Of a stretch of DNA of 64,000 nucleotides, positions 45,436 to 55,110 are shown piece by piece. The position numbers and the translations under genes are program-made. Every line of letters starts with the position of its first letter. The stretch's first letter is position 1. Origin of the DNA: Methylomonas aurea (GTDB taxonomy: Bacteria; Pseudomonadota; Gammaproteobacteria; Methylococcales; Methylomonadaceae); contig NZ_JANIBM010000002.1 in the NCBI RefSeq assembly GCF_024505045.1, forward strand, positions 1 through 64,000. Reading direction: 5' to 3'. The notes beneath the pieces are model-generated. The model did not search any database and was not told where the DNA came from. It saw only the letters and a list, made by a program, of their open reading frames with translations.

Positions 45436-45708
45436 TCAATCGGCCGCATACACCGCCGCCGGGTTGATCGGGATTGCTGCTGCGCTGCGGCGTTTGCAGG
45501 GAGTGTGGTCGATGCCGGGCTGCCTGTTGCAATCGTAGAGGCGGTAGCGGTAACAGATCGCGCAACGGTTCAGCCGGCGCTGGTAGCGGGCGTAAGCCGT
45601 AATCAGCATTTGGTCCAGCCGCCGGTTTGGTTGGATTTCGCTGTGGCGCTTGATCAGCAACCGGGCGTAGAGCCGGCGGGCCTGATCGATCAAAGTATCG
45701 TTGTCCAT
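45436..45708 (-). CDS. small cysteine-containing protein of unknown function
   Basis: 90 residues if it starts at ATG 45708 (MDNDTLIDQARRLYARLL); ATG 45756 or TTG 45762 would add 16 or 18 residues, and no ribosome site decides. The C-terminal half holds RCAICYRYRLYDCNRQPGID and a last Cys, so four Cys in a C-x2-C-x7-C-x10-C arrangement that might bind metal. The rest is a helical, Arg-rich segment. The gene converges on mfnB, ending 9 bases from it. I do not recognise the family. Confidence 0.5.
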   Translation of the reverse strand: MDNDTLIDQARRLYARLLIKRHSEIQPNRRLDQMLITAYARYQRRLNRCAICYRYRLYDCNRQPGIDHTPCKRRSAAAIPINPAAVYAAD

Positions 45709-45904
45709 GATGTTCGCCTGCCGGATGGAAGGGAAGGAATTGTCCGGGGCCGGCATAGCCAAATTTCCGAATGAAGGTGGCCCTTATAAAGCCGGTGCGG
45801 AATTCATTGTCCACTGTCCGGATGCCCCGCGCAATCGGAGCTTTGTAATTGGGGGATGTGGTTTCGCCGCTTAAGTTCTGCCATGTCCTGCCCAAGCCGC
45901 CCCG

Positions 45905-46501
45905 TCACCAAAATTCGGCCGGGCGATGCTGGCGTTCGCGTTCTTCCAAGTTTTTGCGCCAATAGCGCTGTTCGGCGCGTTGTAGCCATTGCTGTTGCGC
46001 GGTATCGATTTTTTTGACGTACACAGAATAATCGTCGCCGACGAAATGCACGTTTCGGCCGATATTGCCGCCCAAACCGGAGCCGACCAGCGGAATATGT
46101 TCGTTTTGCAGAAATTGTTTGATGAAAAGCACGTTGACGTCGCCGACCGATTTTTGCTCCTGGTTGTTTTCGCGTAGCTGTAACACGTTACCGCCACCGA
46201 AACATTTCGCCTTGAGCTTGTGTCGCTCGGCGCCCAATTTCATCATTTGGTTGATCAGCAGTTCCATCGCGAAGATGCCGTAACGGCCTTCCTCGGATTG
46301 CAGCAGCGGCAGGTGTTCTGGGTTGCGCCGGTAAGCCAACAGGAAATGGTTCATGCCGAACACGCCGTTATCGGGATCGTACAGGCAGGCGGCGACGCAA
46401 GAACCGAGCAAGGTCGAAATAATCTCCGCTTGCCTAGAGGCATAATATTCGCCGGGGTCGAGAATGATACGGCGGGTATTTTTGTAGGGGAGGATTTTCA
46501 C
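45905..46501 (-). CDS. cheD: CheD chemoreceptor glutamine deamidase
   Basis: 198 residues. CheD deamidates specific Gln side chains of chemoreceptors. The catalytic Cys-His pair is visible in ISTLLGSCVAACLYDP and FGMNHFLL, with LINQMMKLGAERHKLKAKCFGGGNVL and GDVNVLFIKQFLQNEHIPLVGSGLGGNIGR following as in the family. It begins with GTG overlapping the cheR stop (GTGA). It lacks the cheC partner in this window. Confidence 0.95.
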   Translation of the reverse strand: MKILPYKNTRRIILDPGEYYASRQAEIISTLLGSCVAACLYDPDNGVFGMNHFLLAYRRNPEHLPLLQSEEGRYGIFAMELLINQMMKLGAERHKLKAKCFGGGNVLQLRENNQEQKSVGDVNVLFIKQFLQNEHIPLVGSGLGGNIGRNVHFVGDDYSVYVKKIDTAQQQWLQRAEQRYWRKNLEERERQHRPAEFW

Positions 46502-47289
46502 GGCTTGCGGTATATCGAAGGACTTATCTGCTGCAGCGGTCCGCTGATCCCGTGCAGGCTCTCGGAATGGCTGATGAAAAAATATCCACCCGGCTTCAAC
46601 GCCGCAAGCAACCGCTCCACGACCTTTTTTTTGGTATCGTGGTCAAAATAGATCAATACGTTGCGTAAGAAAATCAGGTCGAATTTGCCTAGGCTGGTCG
46701 GCGGCGGTTTCATCAAATTGACTTGTTCGAAACTGACGCGGCCTCGTAATTTAGCGTCCACTCTAAAATAGCCCTGTTGGCTGCGTACGCCTTTCAGGCA
46801 GTATTTCCGCAACAGGCGGGCGTCCATCTGTTCCAGCCGGTCCATTGAATAAATCCCGTGGCGGGCGGTTTCCAATACCCGGCTGCTCAAATCGGAGCCG
46901 AGGACTTCCCAGGTCTGGGCGCCCAAGGTTTCGGCGCAAACCATCGCCAGCGAATACACTTCCTCGCCGCTTGAACAGGCCGCACTCCAGGCCCGAAAAG
47001 GGCTACCGCGCCACTGCCGTAGGATTCGCTCGCGGACGAAGTCGAAGTGCTTGGGTTCACGAAAGAAATAGGTTTCGTTGGTGGTCAGGATGTCGACCAA
47101 AGTTTGAAACTCGTGGGGATGCTCATCGCCCAACGCCAGATCGTAATAATCGCCGTAATTGTCCAGATTGTAATAATCCAGGCGTTTGGCCAAGCGGCTG
47201 GCAACCATGGTTTTCTTTTCCGGACTCAGGGAAATGCCGGCATGGTGGTAGATTAATGCGCGGAATCGTTCGAACTCCGCTGCACTCAT
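46498..47289 (-). CDS. cheR: CheR chemoreceptor methyltransferase
   Basis: 263 residues from ATG 47289; a TTG at 47325 would add 12 residues. It methylates Glu residues of chemoreceptors using SAM. N-terminal helical domain (FERFRALIYHHAGISLSPEKKTMVASRLAKRL), then TNETYFFREPKHFDFV, FRAWSAACSSGEEVYSLAM (SAM site) and FDLIFLRNVLIYFDHDTKKKVVERL. No pentapeptide-tethering domain beyond the core is obvious. The opposing methylesterase cheB is not found in the window, so receptor demethylation must be encoded elsewhere or be absent. Confidence 0.94.
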   Translation of the reverse strand: MSAAEFERFRALIYHHAGISLSPEKKTMVASRLAKRLDYYNLDNYGDYYDLALGDEHPHEFQTLVDILTTNETYFFREPKHFDFVRERILRQWRGSPFRAWSAACSSGEEVYSLAMVCAETLGAQTWEVLGSDLSSRVLETARHGIYSMDRLEQMDARLLRKYCLKGVRSQQGYFRVDAKLRGRVSFEQVNLMKPPPTSLGKFDLIFLRNVLIYFDHDTKKKVVERLLAALKPGGYFFISHSESLHGISGPLQQISPSIYRKP

Positions 47290-47464
47290 GATGGATGTGC
47301 CGATAATTAAAGTCTCCGAGGCCAATTTTTACGCGCTTTCAGATATTTTTTCCGAAATGCAGGAAATTTAACAATACTGAAATTCCAAATGTGCTGCTAG
47401 GTTGAACGCTGCCCTAAAACTCTCTACTATCTCAACCCTAGATCAATAATTTAATGGAAATTTC

Positions 47465-48676
47465 ATGTCTGGTACAACTGGCAGCCCAACTGTCAACACT
47501 ATCGATACGCGCGCTTACTACGGGTTAACGGTAGGCTTGGGATTGGCTGGCGGCTTATTGGCATCGGTATTGGCCGGATTCAGTCTTTTCAGCGTGCTAG
47601 GCGCGCTGGTTTTGGTGCTGGCCGGAGCTTTGGCCGGTTCAGCCTTAGCCAATCGTCAGCAAGCAATTTTAAACGAAGTGAACCGGGCGTGGCGCGGTGA
47701 CGAAGAGGTAAAACTAAAAGATCTCGAATCTTACGTGGTTGAATTGGAGCGTTTATTTTTGCAGGTGGTTCCGATTCTGCTGCGCCAAGTACAGACCTCG
47801 CGTACCCACACCGAGCAGGAAATCACTGTGCTGACCGACCGTTTCGCGGCGATGGTCAGCCAACTGGAGCGTTTGATTGCCGGTGGCAGCCGACACCGCC
47901 AAGACCGGGGTGTCGACGTGTTATTCAACGAAACCCGGGAAGCGCTGACTACGGTTTTGCGAGTGTTGAGCCAAATTCAAGACGTCGAGCACGCCGTGGT
48001 CGATGAGGTCAGGAAATTGTCGACCCATACCAAGCAACTGGATTCGATGGCCCAGGAGGTGCGCAAGGTCGCCGAACAGATCAACTTGCTGGCCTTGAAC
48101 GCCGCGATCGAAGCCGCGCGCGCCGGCGAAAACGGCCGCGGATTTGCCGTAGTGGCCGATGAAGTGCGGAAATTGGCCGGCTTCTCGTCGGCAACCGGCG
48201 AAAAGATCAGCCGTGCGATCGAAGGTATCAATTTGGCGATGGCTTCCACGCTGAAAATGTCAGAGGCGTCCGGTACTTCCGACGACAAAGCCATTCGCGA
48301 CGCCGAACAGGCGATTCGCACCGCGCTCGACGATCTGCACAAAGCGCTGGATATGTTCAAGGACGATGCCGACAATCTCCGTGGCAACAGCGCGCAGATT
48401 CGCGACGAGATTTACAGCGTGCTTACTGCTTTTCAGTTTCAGGATCGCGTCAGCCAGATGCTGTCCCACGTCGAACATAACTTGAACAGTTTACAGCGAA
48501 CGGTGGATGGAATCAGAACCGCCGGAACCCGCCACGCCGATAGCCTGGATGTTAGTGAGACTTTGTCCAGAATGGAGCTGACCTACACGATGCCGGAGGA
48601 GTTATTGAACCACTCAGCTTCCGCGGCGGTTAACCACCAAAGTTCCTCGGGCAGCGAAGAGATAACCTTTTTCTAA
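47465..48676 (+). CDS. methyl-accepting chemotaxis protein without a periplasmic sensor domain
   Basis: 403 residues. Two hydrophobic helices packed close together (residues ~20-60, [22 protein letters not shown] and [15 protein letters not shown]) leave almost no periplasmic loop, so sensing must be cytoplasmic or by membrane state. The signalling tip is the conserved [37 protein letters not shown]. The remainder is coiled coil, and the tail has [18 protein letters not shown], a Pfam-like helical end found in receptors near CheY/STAS genes. First gene of the plus-strand chemosensory run; cheY follows 20 bases later. Confidence 0.88.
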   Translation: MSGTTGSPTVNTIDTRAYYGLTVGLGLAGGLLASVLAGFSLFSVLGALVLVLAGALAGSALANRQQAILNEVNRAWRGDEEVKLKDLESYVVELERLFLQVVPILLRQVQTSRTHTEQEITVLTDRFAAMVSQLERLIAGGSRHRQDRGVDVLFNETREALTTVLRVLSQIQDVEHAVVDEVRKLSTHTKQLDSMAQEVRKVAEQINLLALNAAIEAARAGENGRGFAVVADEVRKLAGFSSATGEKISRAIEGINLAMASTLKMSEASGTSDDKAIRDAEQAIRTALDDLHKALDMFKDDADNLRGNSAQIRDEIYSVLTAFQFQDRVSQMLSHVEHNLNSLQRTVDGIRTAGTRHADSLDVSETLSRMELTYTMPEELLNHSASAAVNHQSSSGSEEITFF

Positions 48677-48696
48677 GAACTGTTAAGGAAGAAACA

Positions 48697-49065
48697 ATGG
48701 CCAAAACCATCATGATTGTTGACGATTCAGCGTCGATCCGCCAAGTGGTCGGTATAGCCCTGAAGGGAGCCGGCTACGATGTAATCGAGGCTTGCGACGG
48801 CAAAGACGCGTTGACTAAATTGACCGGACAAAAAATCAATCTGATTATTTCCGACGTCAACATGCCCAACATGGACGGCATTACCTTGGTCCAGGAAATC
48901 AAAAAATTGGCGGCCTACAAGTTCACCCCGATCATGATGCTGACCACGGAAGCGGCGGACGATAAGAAGCAAGCCGGTAAAGCCGCCGGTGCCAAGGCTT
49001 GGCTGACCAAGCCGTTTCAGGCGCCTACCTTGCTGGATGCGGTCTCCAAATTGGTGTTGCCTTAA
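48697..49065 (+). CDS. cheY: CheY response regulator
   Basis: 122 residues, single receiver domain. Acidic pocket D9-D10 (MIVDDSAS), phospho-acceptor D53 (ISDVNMPNMDG), the Thr in MLTTEA and the Lys in WLTKPFQ are all in place. It should carry the phosphoryl signal from CheA to a flagellar or other output. It lies between a receptor gene and the STAS gene with a 20-base and a 34-base gap. Confidence 0.93.
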   Translation: MAKTIMIVDDSASIRQVVGIALKGAGYDVIEACDGKDALTKLTGQKINLIISDVNMPNMDGITLVQEIKKLAAYKFTPIMMLTTEAADDKKQAGKAAGAKAWLTKPFQAPTLLDAVSKLVLP

Positions 49066-49099
49066 TCCGATTCTCGCCCGGCCCCAGGAGGCAACCACC

Positions 49100-49432
49100 A
49101 TGGCGATCGAAGTCAAACAACAGCAACCGGATAGCGTCCACCTCGTTATCGACGGCGAGGTGTCTATCTACAACGTATCCGAATTGAAACAGGCGTTATC
49201 GAACTATCTGGATACGGTCAAGGAGATGCAGATCGATCTGGCCGGCGTCGCCGAAATTGACGGCGCCGGAGTACAGTTGTTAATGTTTTTAAAGCAGGAA
49301 GCCGCAGCAAAAAGGGTCGAGTTGAGTTTGGCCCGACACAGCGAAGCGGTCGTCGAGGTTTTGGAATTGCTCAATCTGAGCACGCATTTCGGCGATCCGA
49401 TAGTCATCTCCGCCGATTGGAAGTCGTTATGA
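49100..49432 (+). CDS. STAS-domain protein (anti-sigma-antagonist type)
   Basis: 110 residues from ATG 49100 behind CAGGAGG. A single STAS domain with QIDLAGVAEIDGAGVQLLMFLKQEAAAK; the residue after Asp is Gly-Ala in place of the Ser/Thr that is phosphorylated in SpoIIAA-type regulators (DSSG/DTAG), so regulation by Ser kinase is doubtful. STAS genes are often placed before cheA in chemosensory clusters. Its stop overlaps the cheA start (ATGA), implying stoichiometric expression with CheA. Confidence 0.88.
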   Translation: MAIEVKQQQPDSVHLVIDGEVSIYNVSELKQALSNYLDTVKEMQIDLAGVAEIDGAGVQLLMFLKQEAAAKRVELSLARHSEAVVEVLELLNLSTHFGDPIVISADWKSL

Positions 49433-51639
49433 ACGAACTGGATACCGCGCTAGCCATCTTCGCTCAGGAAGCCGAAGAATTATTGGCCGATATGGAAGAT
49501 GCGCTGCTGAGTCTGGACCAGGATCCGGACAACAGCGAAACCGTCAATTCCCTGTTTCGGGCGATGCATACCATCAAAGGCTCTTCCGGACTGTTCGGTT
49601 TCGAGCCTATCGTCGCGTTCACCCACGAAGCCGAGACCCTGCTGGATAAGGTGCGCCAGGGCGAACGGGCTATCGATTCGAATTTGATCGCGGTGTTGCT
49701 GGAAAGCAAAGACCACGTCGCCAAATTGATCGAGCATTGCCTGAACGCCAACGGTCCGGCTTTGCCAGCAGAATTGGCTGCAACCGGATTGCGTCTGATC
49801 TCGCAATTGAACGGCGGGGTACAAACCGCGATTCAGCAAGGAACCGGCAGTGCTGACGAAAAGATATTCAGCGAGGGCGGCGGCGAGATTTCGGTCGACG
49901 AACATTGGCTGATATCGCTGGAATTCAAGCAAGATTCGTTTCGCGACGGTATCGACCCGTTATCGTTTTTACGCTACTTGAAAACCCTAGGCGATATCAA
50001 ACAGATTTTGACCGCCGCCAACGGTATGCCGAGCGGCGAAGCAATGGACCCGGAAAGTTGTTATCTGCACTTCAAAATCGCCTTTCAGAGCGAGGCTACC
50101 AAGGAAACCATCGAACGAGTTTTCGAATTCGCCGCAGACGACTGCGAGATCAAGATTCTGCCGCCCAACGCCAAAATCGGCGAATATTTGGCTTTATTGG
50201 ACGCTCAGGACGAAACCCAAGTGCGTCGGATAGGCGACATGCTGGTCCAGGTAGGAGCATTGACCGAGCATGATGTCGAGCACGCCCTTCAGGCGCAAAC
50301 AGCGAGTGTCGAAAGCCAAACCGTAGATGGCGCAAAACCGAAACCGCTGGGCGAAATTCTGGTAGAACAGCATGTTGTGCAACAGCCGTTGATCGACCAA
50401 GCGCTAAAGAAGCAGGAACAAACCAAGCAAAAAATAGCCAGCGAGGCCAACTACATCCGGGTCGATGCGACCAAGTTAGGCCATCTGATCAATCTGGTCG
50501 GCGAATTGGTGATTTCCAGCGCAGCGATGAATTTGATCGTCGAAAAGCACGGCTTGTCCGACGCCAGCGATATTGCCGCCGGCATGAACGCATTGGTCAA
50601 TAGTATTCGCGACACCGCCCTGGAATTGCGCATGGTGCAAATCGGCGATACTTTTTCGCGTTTCCGCCGGGTGGTACACGACGTCAGTAAGGAATTGAAT
50701 AAGGATATCCAACTGTTGATCAGCGGCGGGGAAACCGAGTTGGATAAAACCGTAGTGGAGAAAATTCAGGATCCGTTGACCCATTTGATTCGCAATGCCT
50801 TGGATCACGGTATCGAACATCCCGAACAGCGGCTAGCGGCAGGAAAACCAGCTCAAGGCACCGTGCAGCTCAATGCTTACCACGAGTCCGGCCACATCGT
50901 GATTCAAATCGCCGACGACGGCGCCGGCTTGAACAGCGAAAAAATCCTGGAAAAAGCCCTGGCGAACGGCTTGGTCAAGAAAGACCACGGCTTGTCGCGG
51001 CGGGAGATTTACAACTTGATCTTTGCCGCCGGTCTCAGTACCAAAGACCAGGCTACCAGCCTCTCCGGGCGCGGCGTCGGCATGGATGTGGTCAAGAAAA
51101 ACATCGAGGCTTTGCGTGGTTCGGTCGAAATCGACAGCGAGGAAGGCCAAGGCACCACTATTTCGATTCGCCTACCGCTGACCTTGGCGATCATCGACGG
51201 CTTCATGGTAGGGACTGCGTCCGAGCGCTACATCATTCCGTTGAGCATGGTCGACGAATGTATCGAAATGTCGGCCAACGAATGCGAGATCGACGAGATT
51301 CAACATTACATCAACCTGCGCGGCAGGGTACTGCCGTATTTGCGGCTGGGCGATTATTTCGGCAACACCACTGCCAACGCCAATCAGCGCGAGAGCGTGG
51401 TCGTCGTCAAATTCGGCCAGACCGAAGCGGGTTTGGTGGTCGACGAATTGCACGGCGAACACCAGACGGTCATCAAGCCGTTGGGCAAGGTCTTCGAACG
51501 CTTAAAAGGCATCACCGGCGCCACGGTCCTGGGTGACGGCACCGTCGCGTTGATACTGGACGTGCAAGGTCTGATCCAAGCCGCTATCGACCATAAACCC
51601 AAGGCGTTGGCCCATAAGCCGGCGCTACGCAGGGTCTGA
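49429..51639 (+). CDS. cheA: CheA chemotaxis histidine kinase
   Basis: 736 residues from ATG 49429. HPt domain with the phospho-His H47 in [14 protein letters not shown]; a CheY/CheB-binding-type domain near residues 155-265 ([26 protein letters not shown]); a linker holding [23 protein letters not shown] that resembles the MshEN-type helical module; dimerisation ([19 protein letters not shown]); ATPase with [23 protein letters not shown] and [13 protein letters not shown]; and a C-terminal CheW-like domain. It phosphorylates CheY in response to receptors. Confidence 0.95.
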   Translation: MNELDTALAIFAQEAEELLADMEDALLSLDQDPDNSETVNSLFRAMHTIKGSSGLFGFEPIVAFTHEAETLLDKVRQGERAIDSNLIAVLLESKDHVAKLIEHCLNANGPALPAELAATGLRLISQLNGGVQTAIQQGTGSADEKIFSEGGGEISVDEHWLISLEFKQDSFRDGIDPLSFLRYLKTLGDIKQILTAANGMPSGEAMDPESCYLHFKIAFQSEATKETIERVFEFAADDCEIKILPPNAKIGEYLALLDAQDETQVRRIGDMLVQVGALTEHDVEHALQAQTASVESQTVDGAKPKPLGEILVEQHVVQQPLIDQALKKQEQTKQKIASEANYIRVDATKLGHLINLVGELVISSAAMNLIVEKHGLSDASDIAAGMNALVNSIRDTALELRMVQIGDTFSRFRRVVHDVSKELNKDIQLLISGGETELDKTVVEKIQDPLTHLIRNALDHGIEHPEQRLAAGKPAQGTVQLNAYHESGHIVIQIADDGAGLNSEKILEKALANGLVKKDHGLSRREIYNLIFAAGLSTKDQATSLSGRGVGMDVVKKNIEALRGSVEIDSEEGQGTTISIRLPLTLAIIDGFMVGTASERYIIPLSMVDECIEMSANECEIDEIQHYINLRGRVLPYLRLGDYFGNTTANANQRESVVVVKFGQTEAGLVVDELHGEHQTVIKPLGKVFERLKGITGATVLGDGTVALILDVQGLIQAAIDHKPKALAHKPALRRV

Positions 51640-51680
51640 TTTTGGCGGAGCGCCAAAAAATAACAACAGGGGAAGAGCAG

Positions 51681-53714
51681 ATGAACATCAACGATTTGAA
51701 AATAAAAACCAAGATCCTGACCGGTGCGATGTTGTTGGTGACTATCACCATCGCTTTCGGCGTGCTGTCGAAAATTTATATTGGTGACGTGGCGGGAGCC
51801 TTGTTCAATATCACTGACAATAACGGCAAATCGGTGGAATACGCCACCGGAGTGGAAAGGATGGCGTTGCAGACCATTATGGCGCAGCGGGCCTATCGGA
51901 TTTCACAGAGCGACGAAGACGCGCAGAAAGTCGAAGACAACATGAAGACCTTGCTGGAGTATCTGGACAAGGTCGACCAAGTCGCCAAAAAATACAACAA
52001 TACCGAGTTATTGGGCCAGTCCAAGGCGGCGCGCGAAGGAACCCTGAAATTCGGCCAGAAGTTCAAAGATGTAGTAACGGCGGTTCGCGACAACAAAGCG
52101 GCGGTGGATGCCATGGTCAACGAAGGTCAGGATGTGGCTAAGGCAGCAGACGATTTTCTTGATCGGCAAGTAAGGCTTTATCAGGAAGCGCAGAAGAAAG
52201 GGGCAACCGGTCAGGAGTTGGATGCCTACGTACAGCGCTATATTGGTGCTACCAACATCTACATCAAAGCCATGGAAATCATGCGCGCGGAAAAGGAGGA
52301 AGTGAATTACAAGAATCGGGTGGCCTGGAAAAAGATGCAGACCCTGTTGCCCGAGTTGATGAAATACTATGACGATTTGCAGAAGATAGTAAACAGCGAA
52401 GAGGCTCTGCGCCTGATCGAAACCGCGCGTAGCAGTACCCGCAGCTATCGGGAGGCTGCCGAAAAATGGATAGAGAATGATGACAAACTGAACGTAGTGC
52501 GTAAGGAAATGCTGGAAGCCGGCGATAATGTGATCAAACTGGCTCAAACTGCTGAAGAAGCCGGATACGCCCAATTGGAAGTAGCCCGCGAGCAGGCCGA
52601 TGTTCTGGTCAGTGAAGCTAACAAAATCATCATCGGCACCATCGTAGTGGCATTGGTCCTGGGCATTATCATTGCCATGTTCCTGGCTAATTTGATCACG
52701 GTGCCGATCATCGTCGGCGTCCAATTTGCCAAATCGCTGGCCGAGGGCGATCTTACGGCAAAACTGGATGTGAACGGCAAGGACGAGATCGGCCAATTGG
52801 CGCAGGCCTTGCGCGATATGCGCGACCAGTTGAGTAGCGTGGTGAGCCAAGTGCGCGCGAATTCCGATACTTTGTCCAGCGCATCCGAGCAAGTCAGCGC
52901 CACCGCCCAAGCCATGAGTCAGATGGCGACCGAACAGGCGGCTAGTGTGGAAGAAACCACAACATCGATCGAACAGCTCAACGCGTCGGTGCAACAAAAC
53001 ACCGAAAATGCCCATGTCACCGAGCAAATGGCCACCAAATCCGCCAACGAAGCCCGCCAGGGCGGCGACGCGGTGACCGAAACCGTTAACGCGATGAAAA
53101 ATATCGCCAAAAAAATCGGTTTGATCGAAGACATCGCTTACAAAACCAATTTGTTGTCGTTGAACGCGGCCATCGAGGCCGCTTCCGCCGGCGAACACGG
53201 CAAGGGGTTTGCCGTAGTTGCGGCCGAGGTACGCAAGCTGGCCGAAAGCAGCCGGATTACCGCCGAGGAAATCAACGAACTGGCCACTAACAGCGTCGCT
53301 ATCGCCGAAAAAGCCGGTAATTTGATTACGGCGGTGGTACCCAACATCGTTAAAACCTCCGATTTGGTGCAGGAAATCAATGCCGCGTCGGTCGAACAAT
53401 CCGGCGGCATCAACCAAATCAACGACGCCATGCGCCAATTGGATAAAGCCACTCAGCAGAACGCGGCTAGCGCCGAAGAGTTGGCGGCCACCGCCGAAGA
53501 GTTGAACGGTCAGGCCGCACAGTTGCAGCAAGTGGTTGCGTTTTTCAAACTGGACGGTAATGCCAAAAAAAGCCAGGGAGCCGGTCGCGGCAATAGCGCC
53601 GGCCGCTCACCCCGCTCGGTCGCCAAGCCGGCGCGTGCGCCGAAGCCCAACGTCTCGGCCGGTGGCGCCGAGAATTCATTGGACTTCAACGAAGCGGATT
53701 TCGAACGTTTCTAA
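51681..53714 (+). CDS. methyl-accepting chemotaxis protein with periplasmic helical sensor
   Basis: 677 residues from ATG 51681 behind GGGGAAGAG. Membrane helix 1 ([21 protein letters not shown]), a ~270-residue helical periplasmic domain of the HBM type (long coiled bundles such as [19 protein letters not shown]), membrane helix 2 ([21 protein letters not shown]), a HAMP domain ([32 protein letters not shown]) and a signalling domain with [38 protein letters not shown]. The Ala/Arg/Lys-rich tail has no NWETF tether. The ligand is unknown; HBM-type bundles bind small organic acids. Confidence 0.92.
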   Translation: MNINDLKIKTKILTGAMLLVTITIAFGVLSKIYIGDVAGALFNITDNNGKSVEYATGVERMALQTIMAQRAYRISQSDEDAQKVEDNMKTLLEYLDKVDQVAKKYNNTELLGQSKAAREGTLKFGQKFKDVVTAVRDNKAAVDAMVNEGQDVAKAADDFLDRQVRLYQEAQKKGATGQELDAYVQRYIGATNIYIKAMEIMRAEKEEVNYKNRVAWKKMQTLLPELMKYYDDLQKIVNSEEALRLIETARSSTRSYREAAEKWIENDDKLNVVRKEMLEAGDNVIKLAQTAEEAGYAQLEVAREQADVLVSEANKIIIGTIVVALVLGIIIAMFLANLITVPIIVGVQFAKSLAEGDLTAKLDVNGKDEIGQLAQALRDMRDQLSSVVSQVRANSDTLSSASEQVSATAQAMSQMATEQAASVEETTTSIEQLNASVQQNTENAHVTEQMATKSANEARQGGDAVTETVNAMKNIAKKIGLIEDIAYKTNLLSLNAAIEAASAGEHGKGFAVVAAEVRKLAESSRITAEEINELATNSVAIAEKAGNLITAVVPNIVKTSDLVQEINAASVEQSGGINQINDAMRQLDKATQQNAASAEELAATAEELNGQAAQLQQVVAFFKLDGNAKKSQGAGRGNSAGRSPRSVAKPARAPKPNVSAGGAENSLDFNEADFERF

Positions 53715-53734
53715 CGCTGCCGGAGCATCATGAG

Positions 53735-54280
53735 ATGAGTAGTCTGATTCGGAAAGAAACCGCGACCGCGGTGGCAGCACAGGAGCAGGTTGGTCAGTAC
53801 CTGACCTTTTTGGTCGGTGGCGAAACGTTTGCGGTCAGTATCCTCGACGTCAAGGAGATCATCGAAATTGCCAGCGTTACCCGCGTCCCGCTGACGCCGG
53901 ACTATATCCACGGCGTGATCAATTTGCGCGGTAACGTCGTCGCCGTAATCGACCTGTCGGCACGATTGAGCCGTTCGCCGTCTCAAGTCAGCAAGCGCAG
54001 TTGCATCGTGCTGGTAGCGATGGAGATCAACGAAACTCTGCAGTTGGTCGGGATGCTGGTCGACGAAGTCCGGGAAATCCTGGAAATTCCGGCGGCGAAT
54101 ATTCAACCTGCACCCGATTTCGGAGCCGATATTCGTACCGATTTTATCGAAGCCATGGCACGGATAGACGACGTGTTTATCATCCTGCTGGCTTTGGATC
54201 GAGTGTTGTCTTTGGAGGAACTGTCCATGCTCGGCGAATTGACCGAGGCAGAAGCGCTACGTTCGGCGCCGGCAGAGTGA
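53735..54280 (+). CDS. cheW: CheW coupling protein
   Basis: 181 residues, CheW domain. Key segments: QYLTFLVGGETFAVSILDVKEIIEIASVTRVPLTPDYIHGVINLRGNVVAVIDLSARLS and LVGMLVDEVREILEIPAANI. It links receptors and CheA. The gene lies 20 bases after the receptor gene and closes the plus-strand chemosensory run; a MITE-like element starts 62 bases later. Confidence 0.95.
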   Translation: MSSLIRKETATAVAAQEQVGQYLTFLVGGETFAVSILDVKEIIEIASVTRVPLTPDYIHGVINLRGNVVAVIDLSARLSRSPSQVSKRSCIVLVAMEINETLQLVGMLVDEVREILEIPAANIQPAPDFGADIRTDFIEAMARIDDVFIILLALDRVLSLEELSMLGELTEAEALRSAPAE

Positions 54281-54342
54281 GGAGGGCTTGCCGCTAGGTC
54301 ATTGTGGTGTGTGACGGGCATTGACCTAACGACCAAGACGCA

Positions 54343-54464
54343 AGGGAAGCTTTAAAAATTGAACTTAGATAAACTCAGTGCTAACGGTATCCCTATATAT
54401 GTCGGAGCATTATCCCTTCGTGCTGAGCTTTTCGAAGCAAGAACGGATAAATTTTAGAGGCTCC
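54343..54464 (-). repeat. MITE-like 122 bp element, copy B
   Basis: The reverse complement of this segment follows copy A (32164-32284) end to end, including GGAGCCTCTAAAA at one end, the ATCCGTTC...GCTTCGA...GGATAATGCTC core and the TTTAAAGCTTCCC end. It inserted between cheW and the bacteriohemerythrin relic. Unlike copy A it has no clear TTAA duplication. No reading frame is supported. Confidence 0.75.
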
Positions 54465-54683
54465 TCCAACTGCGATTGCCCCCCACCGATTGAACTGTGC
54501 GGGGTAGAGGGCTCACTCGACTAAGCGCTGAAGTAAAGTGCGTGTCGATAGGCGCGACTAAGGCAATCCCAGACAAGCCAATCGCTTTTTATCGACAGCC
54601 GCCGCCGCATGTTGCGGCGTATCTTCGTTCAAAAAGGATCGTTTGCGCTCCTCCCCTGCTCAGCGCGAACGATTCTGATCCTA

Positions 54684-55083
54684 TCAAGCTTCAAGTTCCT
54701 GGCCTTTATTGCGGAAATATTCGCCGATTGCCCTGTCTTCATTCTGAACGTGCTGAATCCATTCGCGCATAAAGGTCAAGGTATCGTTCTGGCGCCAATC
54801 TCCGTGCTGGATCTTCCGGCTGGCCTCGACCAGTTTGTCCAGCATCAGATTATGCGACGCGGTATGGGCTTGGGCGGACGGGTAGGCGTTATTCTTCATG
54901 AAGGATTCCTCGGCCTCGAAATGTTCCCGGCAATGCCGGTACAACCGCATTACATTCTCCTGAAGTTGGGCTTGGTTTTTCGGATTGGATCAAATCGTTG
55001 GCCAGCGCAAACAGTTGCCGGTGTTGCCCATCGATGGCTTCTTCGGCCACCAGATAATCGTCGCTCCATTCAAATTGCTTCAT
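54684..55083 (-). pseudogene. bacteriohemerythrin, frameshifted
   Basis: The start MKQFEWSDDYLVAEEAIDGQHRQLFALANDL at 55083 is the N-terminus of a bacteriohemerythrin with the first His ligands. After LIQSE the frame is lost in a five-A run (GAAAAAC near 54985-54990), and the protein continues in the next frame as QAQLQENVMRLYRHCREHFEAEESFM, then HTASHNLMLDKLVEA and FMREWIQHVQNEDRAIGEYF, with all remaining His/Glu/Asp iron ligands. About 132 residues in total. One base change restores the gene, so sequencing error and recent loss are both possible. Hemerythrins bind O2 through a di-iron site, linking it to energy sensing near the chemosensory genes. Confidence 0.85.
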
Positions 55084-55110
55084 AGCGAATTCCACCTCGA
55101 TTTTGGTTAA

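Noticed and set aside
52008-53531. Long open frame (507 codons) antisense to the second chemoreceptor
   Set aside because: The plus-strand receptor has textbook TM, HAMP and signalling domains; the antisense product is His/Gly/Phe-rich without a recognisable domain, as expected from mirrored GC-rich codons.
54474-54683. Possible small genes between the MITE copy B and the hemerythrin relic
   Set aside because: Frames here are short, lack ribosome sites and resemble nothing known; I see no supported feature.
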